A DNA stretch of 64,000 nucleotides from Gracilariopsis chorda (Eukaryota; Rhodophyta; Florideophyceae; Gracilariales; Gracilariaceae). This document shows positions 10,377 through 21,919 of this stretch, piece by piece (position 1 is the stretch's first letter; each line of letters begins with the position of its first letter). Made by a program: the position numbers and the translations under genes. The stretch spans positions 94,035 to 158,034 of the forward strand of contig NBIV01000189.1 in assembly GCA_003194525.1 (NCBI GenBank). The letters run 5' to 3'. Below the pieces are notes generated by a model that worked only from the letters and a program-made list of their open reading frames with translations, was not told the origin of the DNA and did no database searches.

Positions 10377-10885
10377 ACGCCGCTGGGTTTGGGTTCAGGG
10401 TGATGACAGAGTATACACTCTGAGCATCTAGTAGCAAGGCATAACCCGTTACCAACAGCAGAAGGAAGCTGTTCATGCTGCTTCTGCGATGGAGAGGTGG
10501 GTATTTAATGATATTTGATGACTGGGCATCGCAGTCGTCTGCTCTCCGGTCATTTATGCTTGTGAGTCAATATAACAGATTTGAGAACTGTACAGAGACG
10601 ACAGAGCAGAGTTCCACTGCGATCGCAGCGCAAAAGTCTCATACAAATAAACTTCTTCGTGTCCTTGAAAATCCATAGGAAAACAGGTTGACCAGTTGCT
10701 TTCAAATAATAAACCTGTACGGGTTTTCTAGAGAACCGCAGAAATGGATTTACTTGAGCGGATTTAGGTTGTCAGGACGTACAAGAGTGTGGACGACGCT
10801 GGACGAGCAAAGACGGTCTTCCTTCGTTATTCTGTTGAGTTACGACCGCATCAAGCTTGTTGGATGTATTATCATATGATATCTT
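10377..10885. other. No gene recognised
   Basis: AT-rich sequence with only short ORFs. A block around 10733-10790 ('gagaaccgcagaaatgga') has a loose relative near 18516 ('gggaaccgcaaaagtaga'), suggesting a shared old repeat, but the similarity is too weak to define an element. Confidence 0.3.
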
Positions 10886-11257
10886 TTAGCACCCTGAGCT
10901 TCCCACCCACCACTTCCGGGAACGGTATGTAACTACTAAATCATCCTGTAGGAACTCAGTTATGCTGAGCTCTTGGCGATGGTTTGTTAGCCTCCACCAT
11001 TCCTTTCCACTCATAAAAGGTATTTCGCTTAGCAACAAACTAAGAGCGAACAATGGAGGTTCATACAAATTCGAAAAACTTGTACACAAATACAACAAAG
11101 AAATATCTACCATAGACTCACGAAAATACAACAGCTCTTTTTGATAATCGGCCAATTCCGGCATCTTCCAGCGTAATGCCATCGTTCTTTCCGAGTGACC
11201 TGTTTGTATACTTGTTATGTCGTATGCGCGCATCGCATCAGTATTACAACACATCAC
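10886..11257 (-). CDS. Hypothetical protein, divergent to the dead cysteine-rich gene
   Basis: An ORF of 123 codons on the minus strand with a balanced composition ('MALRWKMPELADYQKELL', 'FMSGKEWWRLTNHRQ'). Its start lies in the block that is shared with the upstream region of the intact cysteine-rich gene. It and the plus-strand pseudogene would be divergently transcribed from one region. I recognise no family. The corresponding divergent ORF next to the intact gene (32282-32097) is not similar beyond the shared block, which weakens the case for a real gene. Confidence 0.3.
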   Translation of the reverse strand: MMCCNTDAMRAYDITSIQTGHSERTMALRWKMPELADYQKELLYFRESMVDISLLYLCTSFSNLYEPPLFALSLLLSEIPFMSGKEWWRLTNHRQELSITEFLQDDLVVTYRSRKWWVGSSGC

Positions 11258-11371
11258 GCCCAGAAGCCACTCTTTCTCACCATCACCCGTTCCACGTTTT
11301 CTTCAGTCTCTCTCTTAACTCCCTTCTTCAGTACCGTGTAGAAAGCACGCTCGTGAGCTCATCATAGCACA

Positions 11372-13350
11372 ATGTCCCCCTTATAAAGATCTGCACCACG
11401 ATATCAGCTATTCTTCAGCGTGCTCTTGCTCGTAATCTTTACGTGTTTTGCTTATGAAGCGGGCCATGGCCTTCAAGTGCCTATCATTCCGACGGACACT
11501 GGTCGTGCATGTCCACCAGGTGAGTTCGACAATGGAAACGTGTGTCAATCCTGTCCTTATGGCACGTTTCAATATCTCCCCAATAAAATCTTCTGCAAGC
11601 CATGCCGGTCAGGAACTTTCGCAAAACTGCATTCCAATCTTATATTTTATGAGCCTACAATAGAATGTCTCAACTGTACTCGTCACCCATATCAGGAGGA
11701 GTCTGGTCAAGCATCTTGCAAAATTTGACCACCCAACTCGATCTTCGATAGGCGTTACTCCACGGCCAATGTTGGATGCAACGTCTGTGAGGTGCCCCTC
11801 TACGCAAAGGTGATTCGTGCATTGAGTGTCTCGCTGGTTGGGTTTTAAAAACCTCCGGTTATGGTAAGAGAACTTGTCGTCCGTGTCCGCAGGAACATAT
11901 ACCGATCTCCCCAACCAAACCGAGTGCCAAGTTTGTCGTGGTCACTATCGGAATCAAAGACGGGTCCCTGTGAGCCTTGTAAGCCAGGAACATTCTCTAT
12001 AGTATCGAGTTGTGAAGAATGTGCTCAGGGCCTCAACTTTACGCTGGAACTACTGTCTTGTCCTCTTGGTAACCCTTCTAATCATACTGGAGCCATATTC
12101 TGCTCAGCTACAGAAAAATCAGTCAGTTGCGCAGCAGGATACTTTTAACAAATGGTTTATGTACAACATGTGCGGAAGGCTCCGTATCCCCAGGCGGCAC
12201 GGTCACTTCTTGCTTCCAGTGCATTCCTCCTTCTTTATCGTACGAATGTTCTTCGCAATGCTTTTGTCCTAGCGGCGTCCAACAAATTCGCTCAGAGGAC
12301 GAATTGCTTGCCAGACTGGGTTGCGTTAAGTGTCCTGTTCATGCCGTGAGTAGTGACATCCGAAGTGAATCTCCTGTGGCGTTGCACTACGATCGTTCTA
12401 GACAGAAATGCGCATGCCCTCCCAAACAACGCTCCAACGGTATCAGTTGCGACCTTGTGTGCCCAAAGCTGGCGGAGGCGAGTCGGATTGTGACTTCTGT
12501 GTAGCGCGATATGCATTGACTAAGCGGAATGGCCGTTGTGGGTTTTAAGGATGGCGCCAAAAAGACAATACATTTCAATGCCAATGCGAATGCCCTCCAG
12601 GACATCATTGACTTCGAAGCCCACTGTTTTGTGTATGCAGCAACGGTACCTCGGCTGGAAGTGCTGCAGGAAATCTTCAATGTGTTCCTTGTGATGCGGT
12701 TCGAGTATCGTACAAAGAAAATTGTAGAAAGAAGTGCACGTTAGGTTCTGCGCCATATTCCTCGTATCGAATGGGGAGGAATGGGTCGCATGCGAGAATG
12801 GCATACAAGTTCAAAACTTTGTTTCACCGTCTTGCCCTAACGGTCAAAAGCTGGACAGGTACTCTGGAAAGCGCGAATGTACTAAATCAGTCTGCCGGCT
12901 GGTTCCTGCATTTTTTGGGCATGAGAGATCGTTACTAAAGTAAAACTTTTCGACAATGCCTTTGCTTCTACGGAGTTACACAACAAGATGGAGCATGCGC
13001 GCATTATCTGACAGGGGTCGGACTGGCTGATTATGGGACCAGTGGCTTTAAACGTGCCTCCATGCTTTTCGAAATGATAGTCTTGAAACGAGATGCCTTT
13101 TTGGGAGTAAGCGCACCCGGACACTGAATCCACAGCCGAATGTGTACCGGCTTCATGCAGGCCAGAAGAGTTCATGGATGATGATGGGATTTTGAAAAAT
13201 ATCCGCAAGTGCGCAGCGCACATTAAATCGCAGCTGTGTTAAATGTCCGAATGGTTCTGTTAGTGCTCTAGTGCTTGTTGTGCGCAACTCGGCTGAATGC
13301 GCAGTTTGTGGATAAGAGTGTGCGGGAGTCCGATGGTCCCGAAGTTTTAC
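11372..13350 (+). pseudogene. Dead paralogue of the cysteine-rich secreted protein gene
   Basis: This is a decayed copy of the gene at 32426-34417. The ATG at 11372 is followed by TAA at codon 5, then by a matching hydrophobic leader and 'PGEFDNGNVCQSC', which equals 'PGEFDNGNACQPC' of the intact gene. Later matches are 'CAEGSVSPGGTVTSC' (12160s), 'YDRSRQKCACPPKQR' (12390s) and a Cys-rich stretch near 13225-13350 matching the intact C-terminus. Frames change several times and there are many stops. The copia element inserted about 75 bp beyond the recognisable end. The intact paralogue has 663 residues, so nearly the full length is represented here. Confidence 0.8.
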
Positions 13351-13425
13351 TGAGAGGCTGCACATCAGTGTCTTAAGTACGCTGATGTGTTCTGAACGGG
13401 AAATAAACAAAGGTAGCGTGATACC

Positions 13426-13696
13426 TGTTGAGTGGTTGGGTGACTCCGATCAGCTCTATCAGCTGCGGAGACTCCTTGACTCTTTATATAGATTGTAACT
13501 GCGTAAAACCCTGCTAAAATCACAGTACGTATGTCTATTGTAGTCTAACGAGCAGGGGACCACAAACCCAAGATAGTATATCAATACGTAGGGTCGGACA
13601 CCTCACAAGAGCTATCGGGCAAAGGGACTCACGTAACTACCTTACATTAGTCCTAGACCTGTAGGTAATGGCATCACGATTGCGTGTTCCTCATCA
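13426..13696 (-). repeat. Copia 3' LTR
   Basis: A 271-bp direct repeat of 17811-18081. A TATA-like stretch (TATATAAA on the minus strand) lies at 13493-13500. The polypurine tract GGGAAGGG (minus strand, 13697-13704) directly precedes the LTR, as expected for plus-strand priming. Confidence 0.95.
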
Positions 13697-14264
13697 CCCT
13701 TCCCATGCCATTGTTACTCCTGATCAGTCCAAACTTTGTCGACAATCGACGAAAGCGGTTTACACTCAGCGCTTTGGTGAATATATCTGCAAGCATTGCG
13801 TCAGTGGTGCAATACTTCAAAATGGCCTCTTTTGATTCCATTGCCTGAACCACGAAATGATATTTGAGCTCAATGTGTTTTGCTCTTCGGGTTCCATGAC
13901 TCCAATCCAGTACCCCTGTGTTGTCTTCATAAACAGTAGATGGAACTGCTGGGTCAAGCATAAAAATTTCACGCAGCAAGTTACGCGCCCATTTCACTTC
14001 CTTCAGACATTCACATAGAGAAACGTACTCCGCTTCTGTCGTAGAGGTGGCAATACAGCTCTGCTTCAGTGTGCGCCAGCCTACTGCATTGCCTAGGACA
14101 AAAAGACAAACGCCACTTGTAGACTTCCAGTCCAAGTTATCCCCAGCCCAATCGGCATCTGTATAAGCCATCAGAACATTCTCCATTCCATGCGCTGGCC
14201 TTCTGTACCTAAGACATAAACTTCGAGTTCCGTTTAAGTACCTCAGAATTCTCTTGACTGCCTT
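13674..14264 (-). pseudogene. Copia RNase H and pol end
   Basis: After a TAG at 14265-14267 the frame continues with 'KAVKRILRYLNGTRS' and the copia RNase H: 'YTDADWAGD' (first Asp), 'TSTTEAEYVSL' (Glu), 'VYEDNTG' (Asp) and 'KHIELKYHF'. 'TDAMLADIFTKAL' closes the domain as in other copia elements. The stop at 13674 lies 23 bases inside the 3' LTR. The TAG stands where copia proteins usually have Trp (HWKA), so a TGG to TAG change is likely. RNase H would remove the RNA strand during reverse transcription. Confidence 0.9.
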
Positions 14265-15644
14265 CTAATGATATAATGTCAGCGTGGCCTGGGCGCGCGA
14301 TAAGATGTTCATGGCAGCACATATATCAGGTCTCGTGCGCGTCGAGAGGTAGAGTAAAGAGCCGATAGCTTCCTGATACAGTGTTTTCGATGTCATCGGT
14401 TCTGCGTTCAGTGCATCGGATGGCTTGTAGCTTGTTGTCATCGGTGTGGGGACAGGGCTCGACTGTGACATATTAAACCTGTCCAGTATTCTTGCAACCA
14501 TTGGCTGCTGGTGCAGAATGAGTCCTCCTACTTCCATCTGTATGTAGACACCAAGAAAACTGTTCGAGCAAAGCACTTCCTTCATTTCGAACTCTTTACC
14601 CAGTATCTTCTTAACATTCTTGATCAGTTTCGCACTATTGCCGATTAGCAGAAGGTCTTCCACGTATAGGAGAAGCCACAAGGTGCTGCCATCCTTCTTA
14701 ATGTAGAAAAAACAAGGTTCAGAAAGGCATTGCTGAAATCCCAATGCCAGTAATCTCTGCGTAAACAATTGACTCCAGATCGAGTTGGACTGTTTGAGAC
14801 CGTATATAGATCGGTTTAGCTTGAGTAATTCGTGCTCTGCCAGGCCTATATCTAATCCAGATGGTGGAGCCATATAGACTGGGTTTGTATCATCGATACG
14901 CCCATTCAGGAAAGCACACTTGACGTCCAGTTGGTGTATCTCAAAGTTGTACACACATGCTAGCGCAAGGGCGATTCGGACTGTGGAACAGTTAACGACA
15001 GGTGAGTATATGTTTTCTACATGGCCCTGTTGGCATCCCTTGGCAACCAGCCGTGCTTTGTACCTTGATACTGTACCATCATCGTTCAACTTTGTCGCAA
15101 AGACGAGTTTAGATCCCAATACTTGAGAATTCGGTGGCCTCTGTACCACATCCCATGTGTTCATAGACCTGAGGGATGCTAGTTCTTCCTTGATTGCCCC
15201 TTCCCAATGTTCCCAGTCCCAGGATTTCCTGGCTTCATGGAGGTCTGCAGGTAGTCTTGTTGGTTTCTGAACTAGGCTGACATGGCTGCTGTGTTGCGTA
15301 TCTGAAAAGCGTTCTGGAGGCTTTCTGCTTTGCTCGGGATAGCGTCTAATGGGATAGTGGGTAAGGAATTCCTGCATTCTGGAGGTAATTGAGCCAGCTT
15401 CTGCCTCTTCCACATTATCGGACTCGATGCCTTCATCTGAATTTGCTTCTGCGAGTAGTTCATCAGAGCCCGTTGGGTTTCCAACTGAACCCACACGATC
15501 AACGGCGGTCTCATTAGCGCCATTATGCTCACTATCTTGCGCATCAGTGAGCACCTGGTCTTCATCTAGGCCAAGGTCTGGTGCCGGGTTGCCTCCGACC
15601 TCATCCAGAGTATTCTCTCTTCCACTTTCTCTTCCCGAGGAAAA
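14265..15644 (-). pseudogene. Copia reverse transcriptase
   Basis: This covers the acidic linker after integrase and the RVT_2-type reverse transcriptase. Motifs are 'YKARLVAKGCQQ', 'QLDVKCAFLNG' (first catalytic Asp), 'SIYGLKQS' and 'LYVEDLL'. The last should be YVDD; its first Asp is Glu here (codon at 14658-14660), which should cripple polymerisation. The tail 'SLLYLSTRTRPDI' is typical. ORF 15554-14265 lacks a stop; the 30 codons upstream to the TAA at 15645 are also open in frame. Confidence 0.9.
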
Positions 15645-16202
15645 TTAAAGCCTCCCAGGGAAGACGTCTTCATTGATGGTCACATGTCTGGCAAACGTCA
15701 CTTCTCTCCATTCAATGTCATACACTCGGTAGTTTAGATGTGGCAGGGACCTGAGTAGAATCCCACGTCGTGCCTTCTTTTCCAGCTTCTTTCTCTTTGC
15801 AACATGTATCCAGACTTTACAGCCGAATGCCCTCAAGGACTCAAGGTTTGGGACGGTTCCTGTGAGGACTTGATGTGGTGTCATGCCATTATTGACGTCA
15901 CAGCTGATAGTGTTCATTATCCTTGTAGCAGTGACAACAGCTTCTGCCCAGAACCTAGGCGGAAGTCCAGCGTGGCGCAACATGGACCGTGCCATTTCCA
16001 TCACTGAACGATTGAACCGCTCAGCTACTCCGTTCTGTTGGGGAGTATACGGGGCACTTGCTTCCCAATCTATGCCTTCAGTAGACAAGTACTTCCGCAG
16101 CGCAATGTATTCTTTTGCATTGTCGGAGTAAACCAGTTTGATTTTCTTCTCAGCCTGCCTTTCAAACTTTGATTGGAAGCATCTGAACTGCTGTGTGAGT
16201 TC
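15645..16202 (-). pseudogene. Copia integrase, catalytic core end
   Basis: This follows in frame after the TAG at 16203-16205. It contains 'YSDNAKEY' (second Asp of the DDE triad) and 'QQNGVAERFNR' (Glu), then 'LRAFGCKVWIHV', the usual copia integrase C-terminal block. Integrase inserts the cDNA into the genome, leaving the 5-bp duplication seen here. It ends at a TAA at 15645. Confidence 0.9.
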
Positions 16203-16205
16203 CTA

Positions 16206-17015
16206 TCGTCTACTTAGAAGTCTAATGTCCTTGTATCTTGATCTTTTGTCGATAAAAGAGACAAAGTACTTCTTTCCTCCAATACTCAGAGTACTGAAAG
16301 GACCACAAATGTCTGAGAATATGACATCTCCGACATTACAAGAGTCATTGGCGCTTCGGCTCGGCAGAGTACAGCAGACCATTTTGCCTTCTAGACATGG
16401 CGTGCAGCGTAATCCAGACTCTGGACCCTTGGTTAGGTCTAGCCCAATTACCGCAGTACTTTTGGACATTTGCCTTATCGGACTTCTGCCAATGTGGCCA
16501 AGTCTCTCGTGCCATAACTGGATACCCCTCGCATTCTGGGCTACGTACGCTCGTTCGCTGCTCAGGTGAGCATGGATTACATACATCCCTTCACAGGCTT
16601 CAGCTGTTACCCTCTTAATCCCCATCTCTATCGTGCATCCCGATGTATCAAATCGGATGCGGTGTCCTATTGCAATTAGCTTTGAACACGAGATCAGGTT
16701 GTAGTCCAGGTCATCGGCGAACAGCACACCATCAAGTGTTAGACACGCAGTACGTCCTCGTGGTTGGATCACACTCAATACAACTCGTCCTTCACTCTTA
16801 GCTTGTACACGCCTTCCATCTCCAAGGGAAATGGTCTTAGGCTGTACTGGAGTAAACTATTGCGATAGAGCATGACTCCCAACCATATGGCACGTAGCGC
16901 CTGAATCAATCAAGAAGCGATAACCTGGGTCACTGAGAGCGAGGAGAGCACGATGAACGCTTGTGCCACTACCACCTTCTCTTTGATTTTGATTCCGTGA
17001 GCGGCAGTTGCGTTT
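16206..17015 (-). pseudogene. Copia protease and integrase N-terminus
   Basis: Beyond the gag stop the frame reads into 'RFLIDSGATCHM', the aspartic protease active site (D-S/T-G). A TAG lies at 16857-16859. It is followed by the gag-pre-integrase zinc motif ('WHERLGH' and 'CTPCLEGK', HHCC) and the first integrase Asp in 'VIFSDICGPF'. The segment ends at the TAG at 16203. The domain order and spacing are normal for copia. Confidence 0.9.
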
Positions 17016-17750
17016 TTAATGGCCCTTCTTTCCGCACAGGAAACAACAGCCCTTGAATTTTGCTTTCAAGGCACGCTCGGTTTCTACGTGTTCATCTGGT
17101 GGCACAGATGTTCCAGTTGTTGCCTCAATTTCTCGAGTGTCGTACTCCTGCAGGAGCCTCGCAGTAACCTTATCCCAAGTAAGCTCAGTGTCTGACATCG
17201 TTTGAAACGCAGATATCACAGCTCCAAACGCACTGTCACCCGTGGAGCCAAAGCTTGAGAAGAGGATGGCAATCTGCATGCTTTCCTCGAGAGGACTTTC
17301 CATCCCATCAACACGAGCAAACACGGATTCCATCTCATCTACATAGTCAGACATGGGCTTGCCCTCGGTATAGCGGAATTGGTGTAGTCTGGTTTGAAGC
17401 TGTACTCTCGTTGCTGCGTTCTCAGTTGCATAACGCTCACGGAGTTTTCTGTACATAACGAATGGGTTTTGTCTCTCCGAAGCAATTGCTCTCAACGGCT
17501 TCTCACCGAGTGACTGTACAAGGTACATCCTTGCCTTCAATACTCTTTGCTTCATTTCCGTAGTAATTGCATCAATACCTTCCGTACCAATCACATCATC
17601 AACCACGACGTGAAGCAAATCCTTAGATTCTAACAGCGCTTCAATTCGCATGGTCCAAAGAGCAAAATCTTCATCCCGACGAGCACAAAGGCGCGGAAGC
17701 TTTTTGTACGTGTCTTCTTCCATTGTCAACGTGAGTAGAACAGTACTCAA
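17016..17750 (-). pseudogene. Copia gag
   Basis: An ATG start at 17750, 60 bp inside the 5' LTR boundary, opens 244 codons. The middle matches the UBN2/gag-polypeptide type ('LWTMRIEALLESKD', 'LHQFRYTEGKPMSDYVDEM'). At the end is the CCHC zinc knuckle 'CFLCGKKGH', whose last Cys (KRNC) lies just beyond a TAA at 17016-17018. The stop therefore falls inside the zinc knuckle. Gag forms the virus-like particle around the RNA. Confidence 0.9.
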
Positions 17751-17796
17751 GCGTTAGAAGCTCAGTGATGGTCAACAGTAGCGGCTTTCTTTAGCC

Positions 17797-17810
17797 GGCG
17801 ATGCTACCAC
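17797..17810 (-). other. Copia primer-binding site (candidate)
   Basis: Directly next to the 5' LTR on the minus strand is GTGGTAGCATCG, resembling the TGGTATCAGAGC sites that pair with initiator methionine tRNA in many copia elements. The match is partial. Confidence 0.5.
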
Positions 17811-18081
17811 TGTTGAGTGGTTCGGTGACTCCGATCAGCTCTCTCAGCTGTGGAGACTCATTTACTCTTTATATAGATTGTAACTGCGTAAAACCCTGCG
17901 AAAATCACAGTACGTATGTCTATTGTAGTCTAACGAGCAGGGGACCATAAACCCAAGATAGTATATCAATACGTAGGGTCCGACACCTCACAAGAGGTAT
18001 CGGGCAAAGGGACTCACGTAACTACCTTACGTGAGTCCTAGACCTGTAGGTAATGGCATCACGATTGCATGTCCCTCATCA
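17811..18081 (-). repeat. Copia 5' LTR
   Basis: A 271-bp LTR, partner of 13426-13696. The TATA-like TATATAAA (minus strand) at 17868-17875 would start the element transcript toward lower coordinates. The flank ATACC at 18082-18086 is the right target duplication. Confidence 0.95.
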
Positions 18082-18086
18082 ATACC

Positions 18087-19465
18087 TAATCTAGAGTGCC
18101 ACATAGGTGCCCTGTTTAGGCTGTCCTAATCGTGGGTGGTCCATGTGGGTGTCTATGTGGGTAGGAACTTTCCACTACACTTGTGCTGTAGTGGGAGATC
18201 TGTGTTCTGTTCTCGGTTTGTTGGGGGCATTTCTCCTAATAGGGCTAGAAGTCTGTGCGTCAAGCGATTTGAACCATTTTGGATAGAACAATAGTAATTC
18301 AACCAAGGATAATGCTTTATCCGAGCACAGAAGTTGAGAAAGACTACATAAAGCACTCGAATTTTGGGACCTATTTTTTTACGTTATTCCGTATCGGCTC
18401 TTAAGGAAGTAAGATAGTTTGCAACTGAGGGTCGCACCTGGATCATGCTGAAAGAAAAGCCTTGGCATCAAGTTAGTCAAAGCACATCAAATTGTGATTG
18501 TAATAATAGATTTCCCAGGGAACCGCAAAAGTAGATACGTCTATCTGCTTTAGGGTTGTGAAGTTCTACAAAATTTGTTGGGCCGATGGCACTTGTGCCG
18601 AGACTGATCGCTCGCAATTGTTCTCTTGAACAACCGTTTGTTTCTGTTACTTGATCATGACTTGGATATCTCGCCTTCACCCTCAGCAGACTGTTGCCTT
18701 TGTCTTAAGTTGAAAAAAAAGTACTTCATGTCCAAACTGGTCTGTAAACATGACATGAACAATTCAAAACTATTTAAGTCTCTGTAAGTATATAAAGAAG
18801 AGAAAGATACTATGCTCCTGTAATCCACAATTCAATCCAAGTGATTATAACGTAACCTGTCATCAACTTTTGTCAACAGTTTCCGTCTTCGTCGTCGTGT
18901 AACTTTCCTTAACTTCCTACCTATCCCCTCCGACCCCCAGCTGTAACAAAATGTTCTGGATTCTACAGGCACCCTTCTCAGAGGCTAAATTTGGCACAGC
19001 TAACGGTAATTTGTATGACAAATTACTTTCTATTGAGCCGTTCGTTTCCAAACGGCTCACAAATAATGCAGCTTAGAGAGCTCATTACAACAGTGTGCAG
19101 AAAGTCGCACAAGCTTCATGATGATGGCTAGAAGCTCAATATCTCTCCCGTGCACCCAGAACCTCCATCAAAGCGGGGCGGGGATAATTTGAAACAAGGC
19201 AAAAACCTCACTCCCAACGTCTGCAGGGTCTGCAACAACCTCAAAAACAAGCTGGGCGACATACTGAAACGAAGATACAGGTATGTGCTTTGGCTTTCCG
19301 CTGTGATGATGCGAATTATTACCGTTTGAACGCATCTCCTTTGCCAACTATTGACCAAACTGACGTGTGCACCGACGAAGCTCCTTACTATGCTCTCTTT
19401 CAATTGCAGTTTTCTGTCTTTGCAGAACTTTTACATGACGTTGCTCTAGTTCTGCCAGTTTTTTG
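18087..19465. other. No gene recognised; two adjacent hairpins
   Basis: AT-rich non-coding sequence. Two perfect 8-bp hairpins lie 8 bp apart: GTAATTTG/CAAATTAC at 19006-19026 and GAGCCGTT/AACGGCTC at 19035-19058. They may belong to the outer part of the neighbouring pogo-like element. Nothing else is supported. Confidence 0.45.
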
Positions 19466-21312
19466 AGTCATTTTCTTTCTCGTTCGGCCACCCGTTTTTC
19501 GGCAGCTACTTCCGTTTTCTCATGCGCAGCAACTCGCTCCTTTGTTTTGCACACTTTCTCCGCCAATCGCTCTTGTCCTGCTCTTGCTTTCTCCTGCTCC
19601 GCGGATTTTCTTCGACGTAATTGTTCCCCGTGCGTTACCTATTCTGCTGGGGTTCTAGCATCATACAGATTACGCTCACGCCTCTGGCGTTTTGTCGCTG
19701 TTTTGCACTTTCTTTCTTCCCTTTATCTTTTCCATTAAGATGCTGTTAACCGTTTCCTTTTTCTTCAGTATTGTTTGAATCTTCTGAAGTTTTGCTGACG
19801 CACCTTCTTTGCCTTCTATAATGTTTATAATCTTGTTGAAAACCGCTTGGTCTGAGTGGCGCTTGCGAACTCCTGGAACCCTAGAGGCGACTGTGGCTCC
19901 ATTCAGTTGTTTTTCTCTCGCATCCACCACCTCATTCTACTCGTATTTAAACGTCTTTTATTTTTCCGCGAACTTCCGCTGGAGCGGAAACGTGCCAGTG
20001 ACTTTGAACGAGGCTTGGATCAGTTCTGGGGTAATGTTTTCCCAGGCATAAACAGCACATGCCAGATTGAAGTTCACTTTGGTTGCATCAAAGACGCCCT
20101 GTCTGCAGAACTCATCTCGAATATCTCGCATAAGCTCATGGAAGCGCTTTTTATAAGTTGGTCGCACGGCTGGAGAATATGCAACGTATTGGCGGCATTA
20201 ATTATAGCATCCATGAAGTTATTAGAGCAGTAATCTATCCGTCCTGGATGCTTGCGAAAGGAGTGACCATCAAGGAAAAGAAGGAAGGATTCTTTCTCTG
20301 TGATCTGTTTTCGAGCGGTGTTATGAACATGCTGCACAAATGTCTGTAACACGGGACCTTCCATAGACCCATTCTCTGTTAGAGAAATACAACCGTCAGA
20401 TGGGAACCAGCCGGGCTGCATAAATCGTTTGATGATACCAAACGGCGGAGCCGATAGATGCACTGAAACTGGGCTATACCAATCATCGTTCATCCGTTTG
20501 CCTGCAGTTAAAAAGTATGGAGGGGTCATTTGCCGGGCGGCCGACACAGCAATTACGGCAGTTATGTGCTTACTTGCACTACACGTGGACTTAACGCCTC
20601 TGTGTCCGCCATTCTTCGTGTCACTTGAAGCGAAACCTTTTTCCAACTTTCCAAGCGTGCAGTCAACTGCAGTTTTATCGAGATTCCACACGTGATGGGC
20701 GTTCAATAAAATGCCAGGGTGCTCGCGTTGCAAATCGTTTAGAGCAGCAAAGAATAGGTCGATGTGAGCGTAGTTTTCGGAGGCTAGCTTTGCGAATACC
20801 TTGTTCTCAATGCGTTTGTAGGAGATGTTTTTGTTTTTTGCACGATACCTGCGAATTACTTCATCGCTTGGACGGCCATTTGTGTATCCCTTCAGTCTGT
20901 TGGCTGCTACTCGGTAGAAATAATGTTTAAGTGGAGGTTTTCCAACAGCAAACCTCGATTGGCTGCCAGTTTCAGTCTTTAATTAACCAGTTCTGCCTCC
21001 ACAGGTCTTATAACGCGCGGTCTACCAGAACCGATTGTTGTGCTTGTCAGACGAGACAATTTGCTGTCGTTCTTAGAAAAAAGGCACTTGCGAAGGCCTT
21101 TCACGGTTTTGAGACATGTGTTGCTCTTGCTGTAGTGCGAATGTTTTGCCCTGCCTTAAGGTGCTCAACGGCGCGAAGACGGTTTTCCGCTTGAGCTGAG
21201 AGTCGCTGGATCCGCTTTTTGTAGTCGGCTGCTTGCTTGTGCATCGAGGGAGGCATTGTAGTGTCGTGACTGCTATGGGAGTCTTGCCGAGTGTTTTGAC
21301 TACATTACTCAT
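19466..21312 (-). pseudogene. Pogo/Tigger-like DDE transposase, decayed
   Basis: Minus-strand remnants in family order. First is an N-terminal helix-turn-helix region ('KAGQNIRTTARATHVSK', near 21130), then 'GSGRPRVI' near 21030. The DDE_1 catalytic core (20733-20074) has 'VWNLDKTAVD', 'LFLDGHSFR' and 'LHILQPCDQ'. The C-terminal block 'AWENITPELIQASFKVTG' (20167-19958) follows. A charged, coiled-coil-like tail rich in Glu, Lys and Arg ends at a TGA near 19467. Frames change at least four times and several stops are present. The protein would have cut and pasted a Tc1/mariner-superfamily transposon; this copy is dead and I did not find its terminal repeats. Confidence 0.8.
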
Positions 21313-21649
21313 CTGATTGAGCTTCTACAGAGCCTTGGTGGCGTTTATCGTCTACAGATGGCTCACATGCGCATGCTTTGTTTTGCAGAAGGCATTTAAA
21401 CTCTTCTTGTTTTGGTTGTGGGTGAGGCGTTTCTGTTGTGAAGAGAGTGGCGGAAAATCGTTCAAAATATCCCGCTGTTTACGATTAAGCCCTTGAGAAG
21501 GGTAGCCCCAGTTCTACTGAGCTTCTGGTGAAATGCTTCTCAACTTTAGTTTTCACCCCCCATTCATCAAGCATAAAAGATCCTTCACAATACACCAGCA
21601 TCCGTACCGAGCAATAAATATTCATGAGGGCGTAGCATGGAGTGTTATT
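21313..21649. other. No gene recognised
   Basis: Non-coding sequence between the pogo-like remnant and the small ORF. Only short fragments of open frame are seen. Confidence 0.4.
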
Positions 21650-21859
21650 TCACCGAAGCCTGGTTAGCTTTTCCACAGGCGTACCTGTAAGGCCACGGAG
21701 CTCATTCGACTTCAGACTACAAGTTCTGTCTCCGACGTAAGTGTCCCGTAGTCTTGTGTCAGGATATTCTAGATGTATCGATGCGAACTGTGTACACAAG
21801 TTGCTTTCAAAAATGGCTAAGAAAGCGACTACTGCGAGTATTCGCGATTCTGACCTCAT
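21650..21859 (-). CDS. Small putative secreted protein
   Basis: A 69-codon ORF with an ATG and an N-terminal hydrophobic stretch ('RILAVVAFLAIFE') followed by polar sequence with two cysteines, the pattern of a cleavable signal peptide. There is no family match and no conserved neighbour. It could be a real small secreted protein, a first exon or chance. Confidence 0.3.
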   Translation of the reverse strand: MRSESRILAVVAFLAIFESNLCTQFASIHLEYPDTRLRDTYVGDRTCSLKSNELRGLTGTPVEKLTRLR

Positions 21860-21919
21860 GTTTAGACCTTAAAGTCAACTTTTAAAGTTCTAGAGCCATT
21901 GTTTGTTTTGGAAAGAGGA

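Larger units (their letters stand above)
13426..18081 (-). mobile_element. Ty1/copia retrotransposon, complete but inactive
   Basis: A 4656-bp LTR element on the minus strand with 271-bp LTRs (TG...CA) and a perfect 5-bp target duplication ATACC (13421-13425 and 18082-18086). I count 13 differences between the LTRs (about 5%). The domain order is gag, protease, integrase, reverse transcriptase, RNase H, which defines the copia type. From the gag start at 17750 to the last stop at 13674 everything is in one frame (1359 codons) with five internal stops and no net frameshift. The RT active site reads YVED instead of YVDD. Confidence 0.95.
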
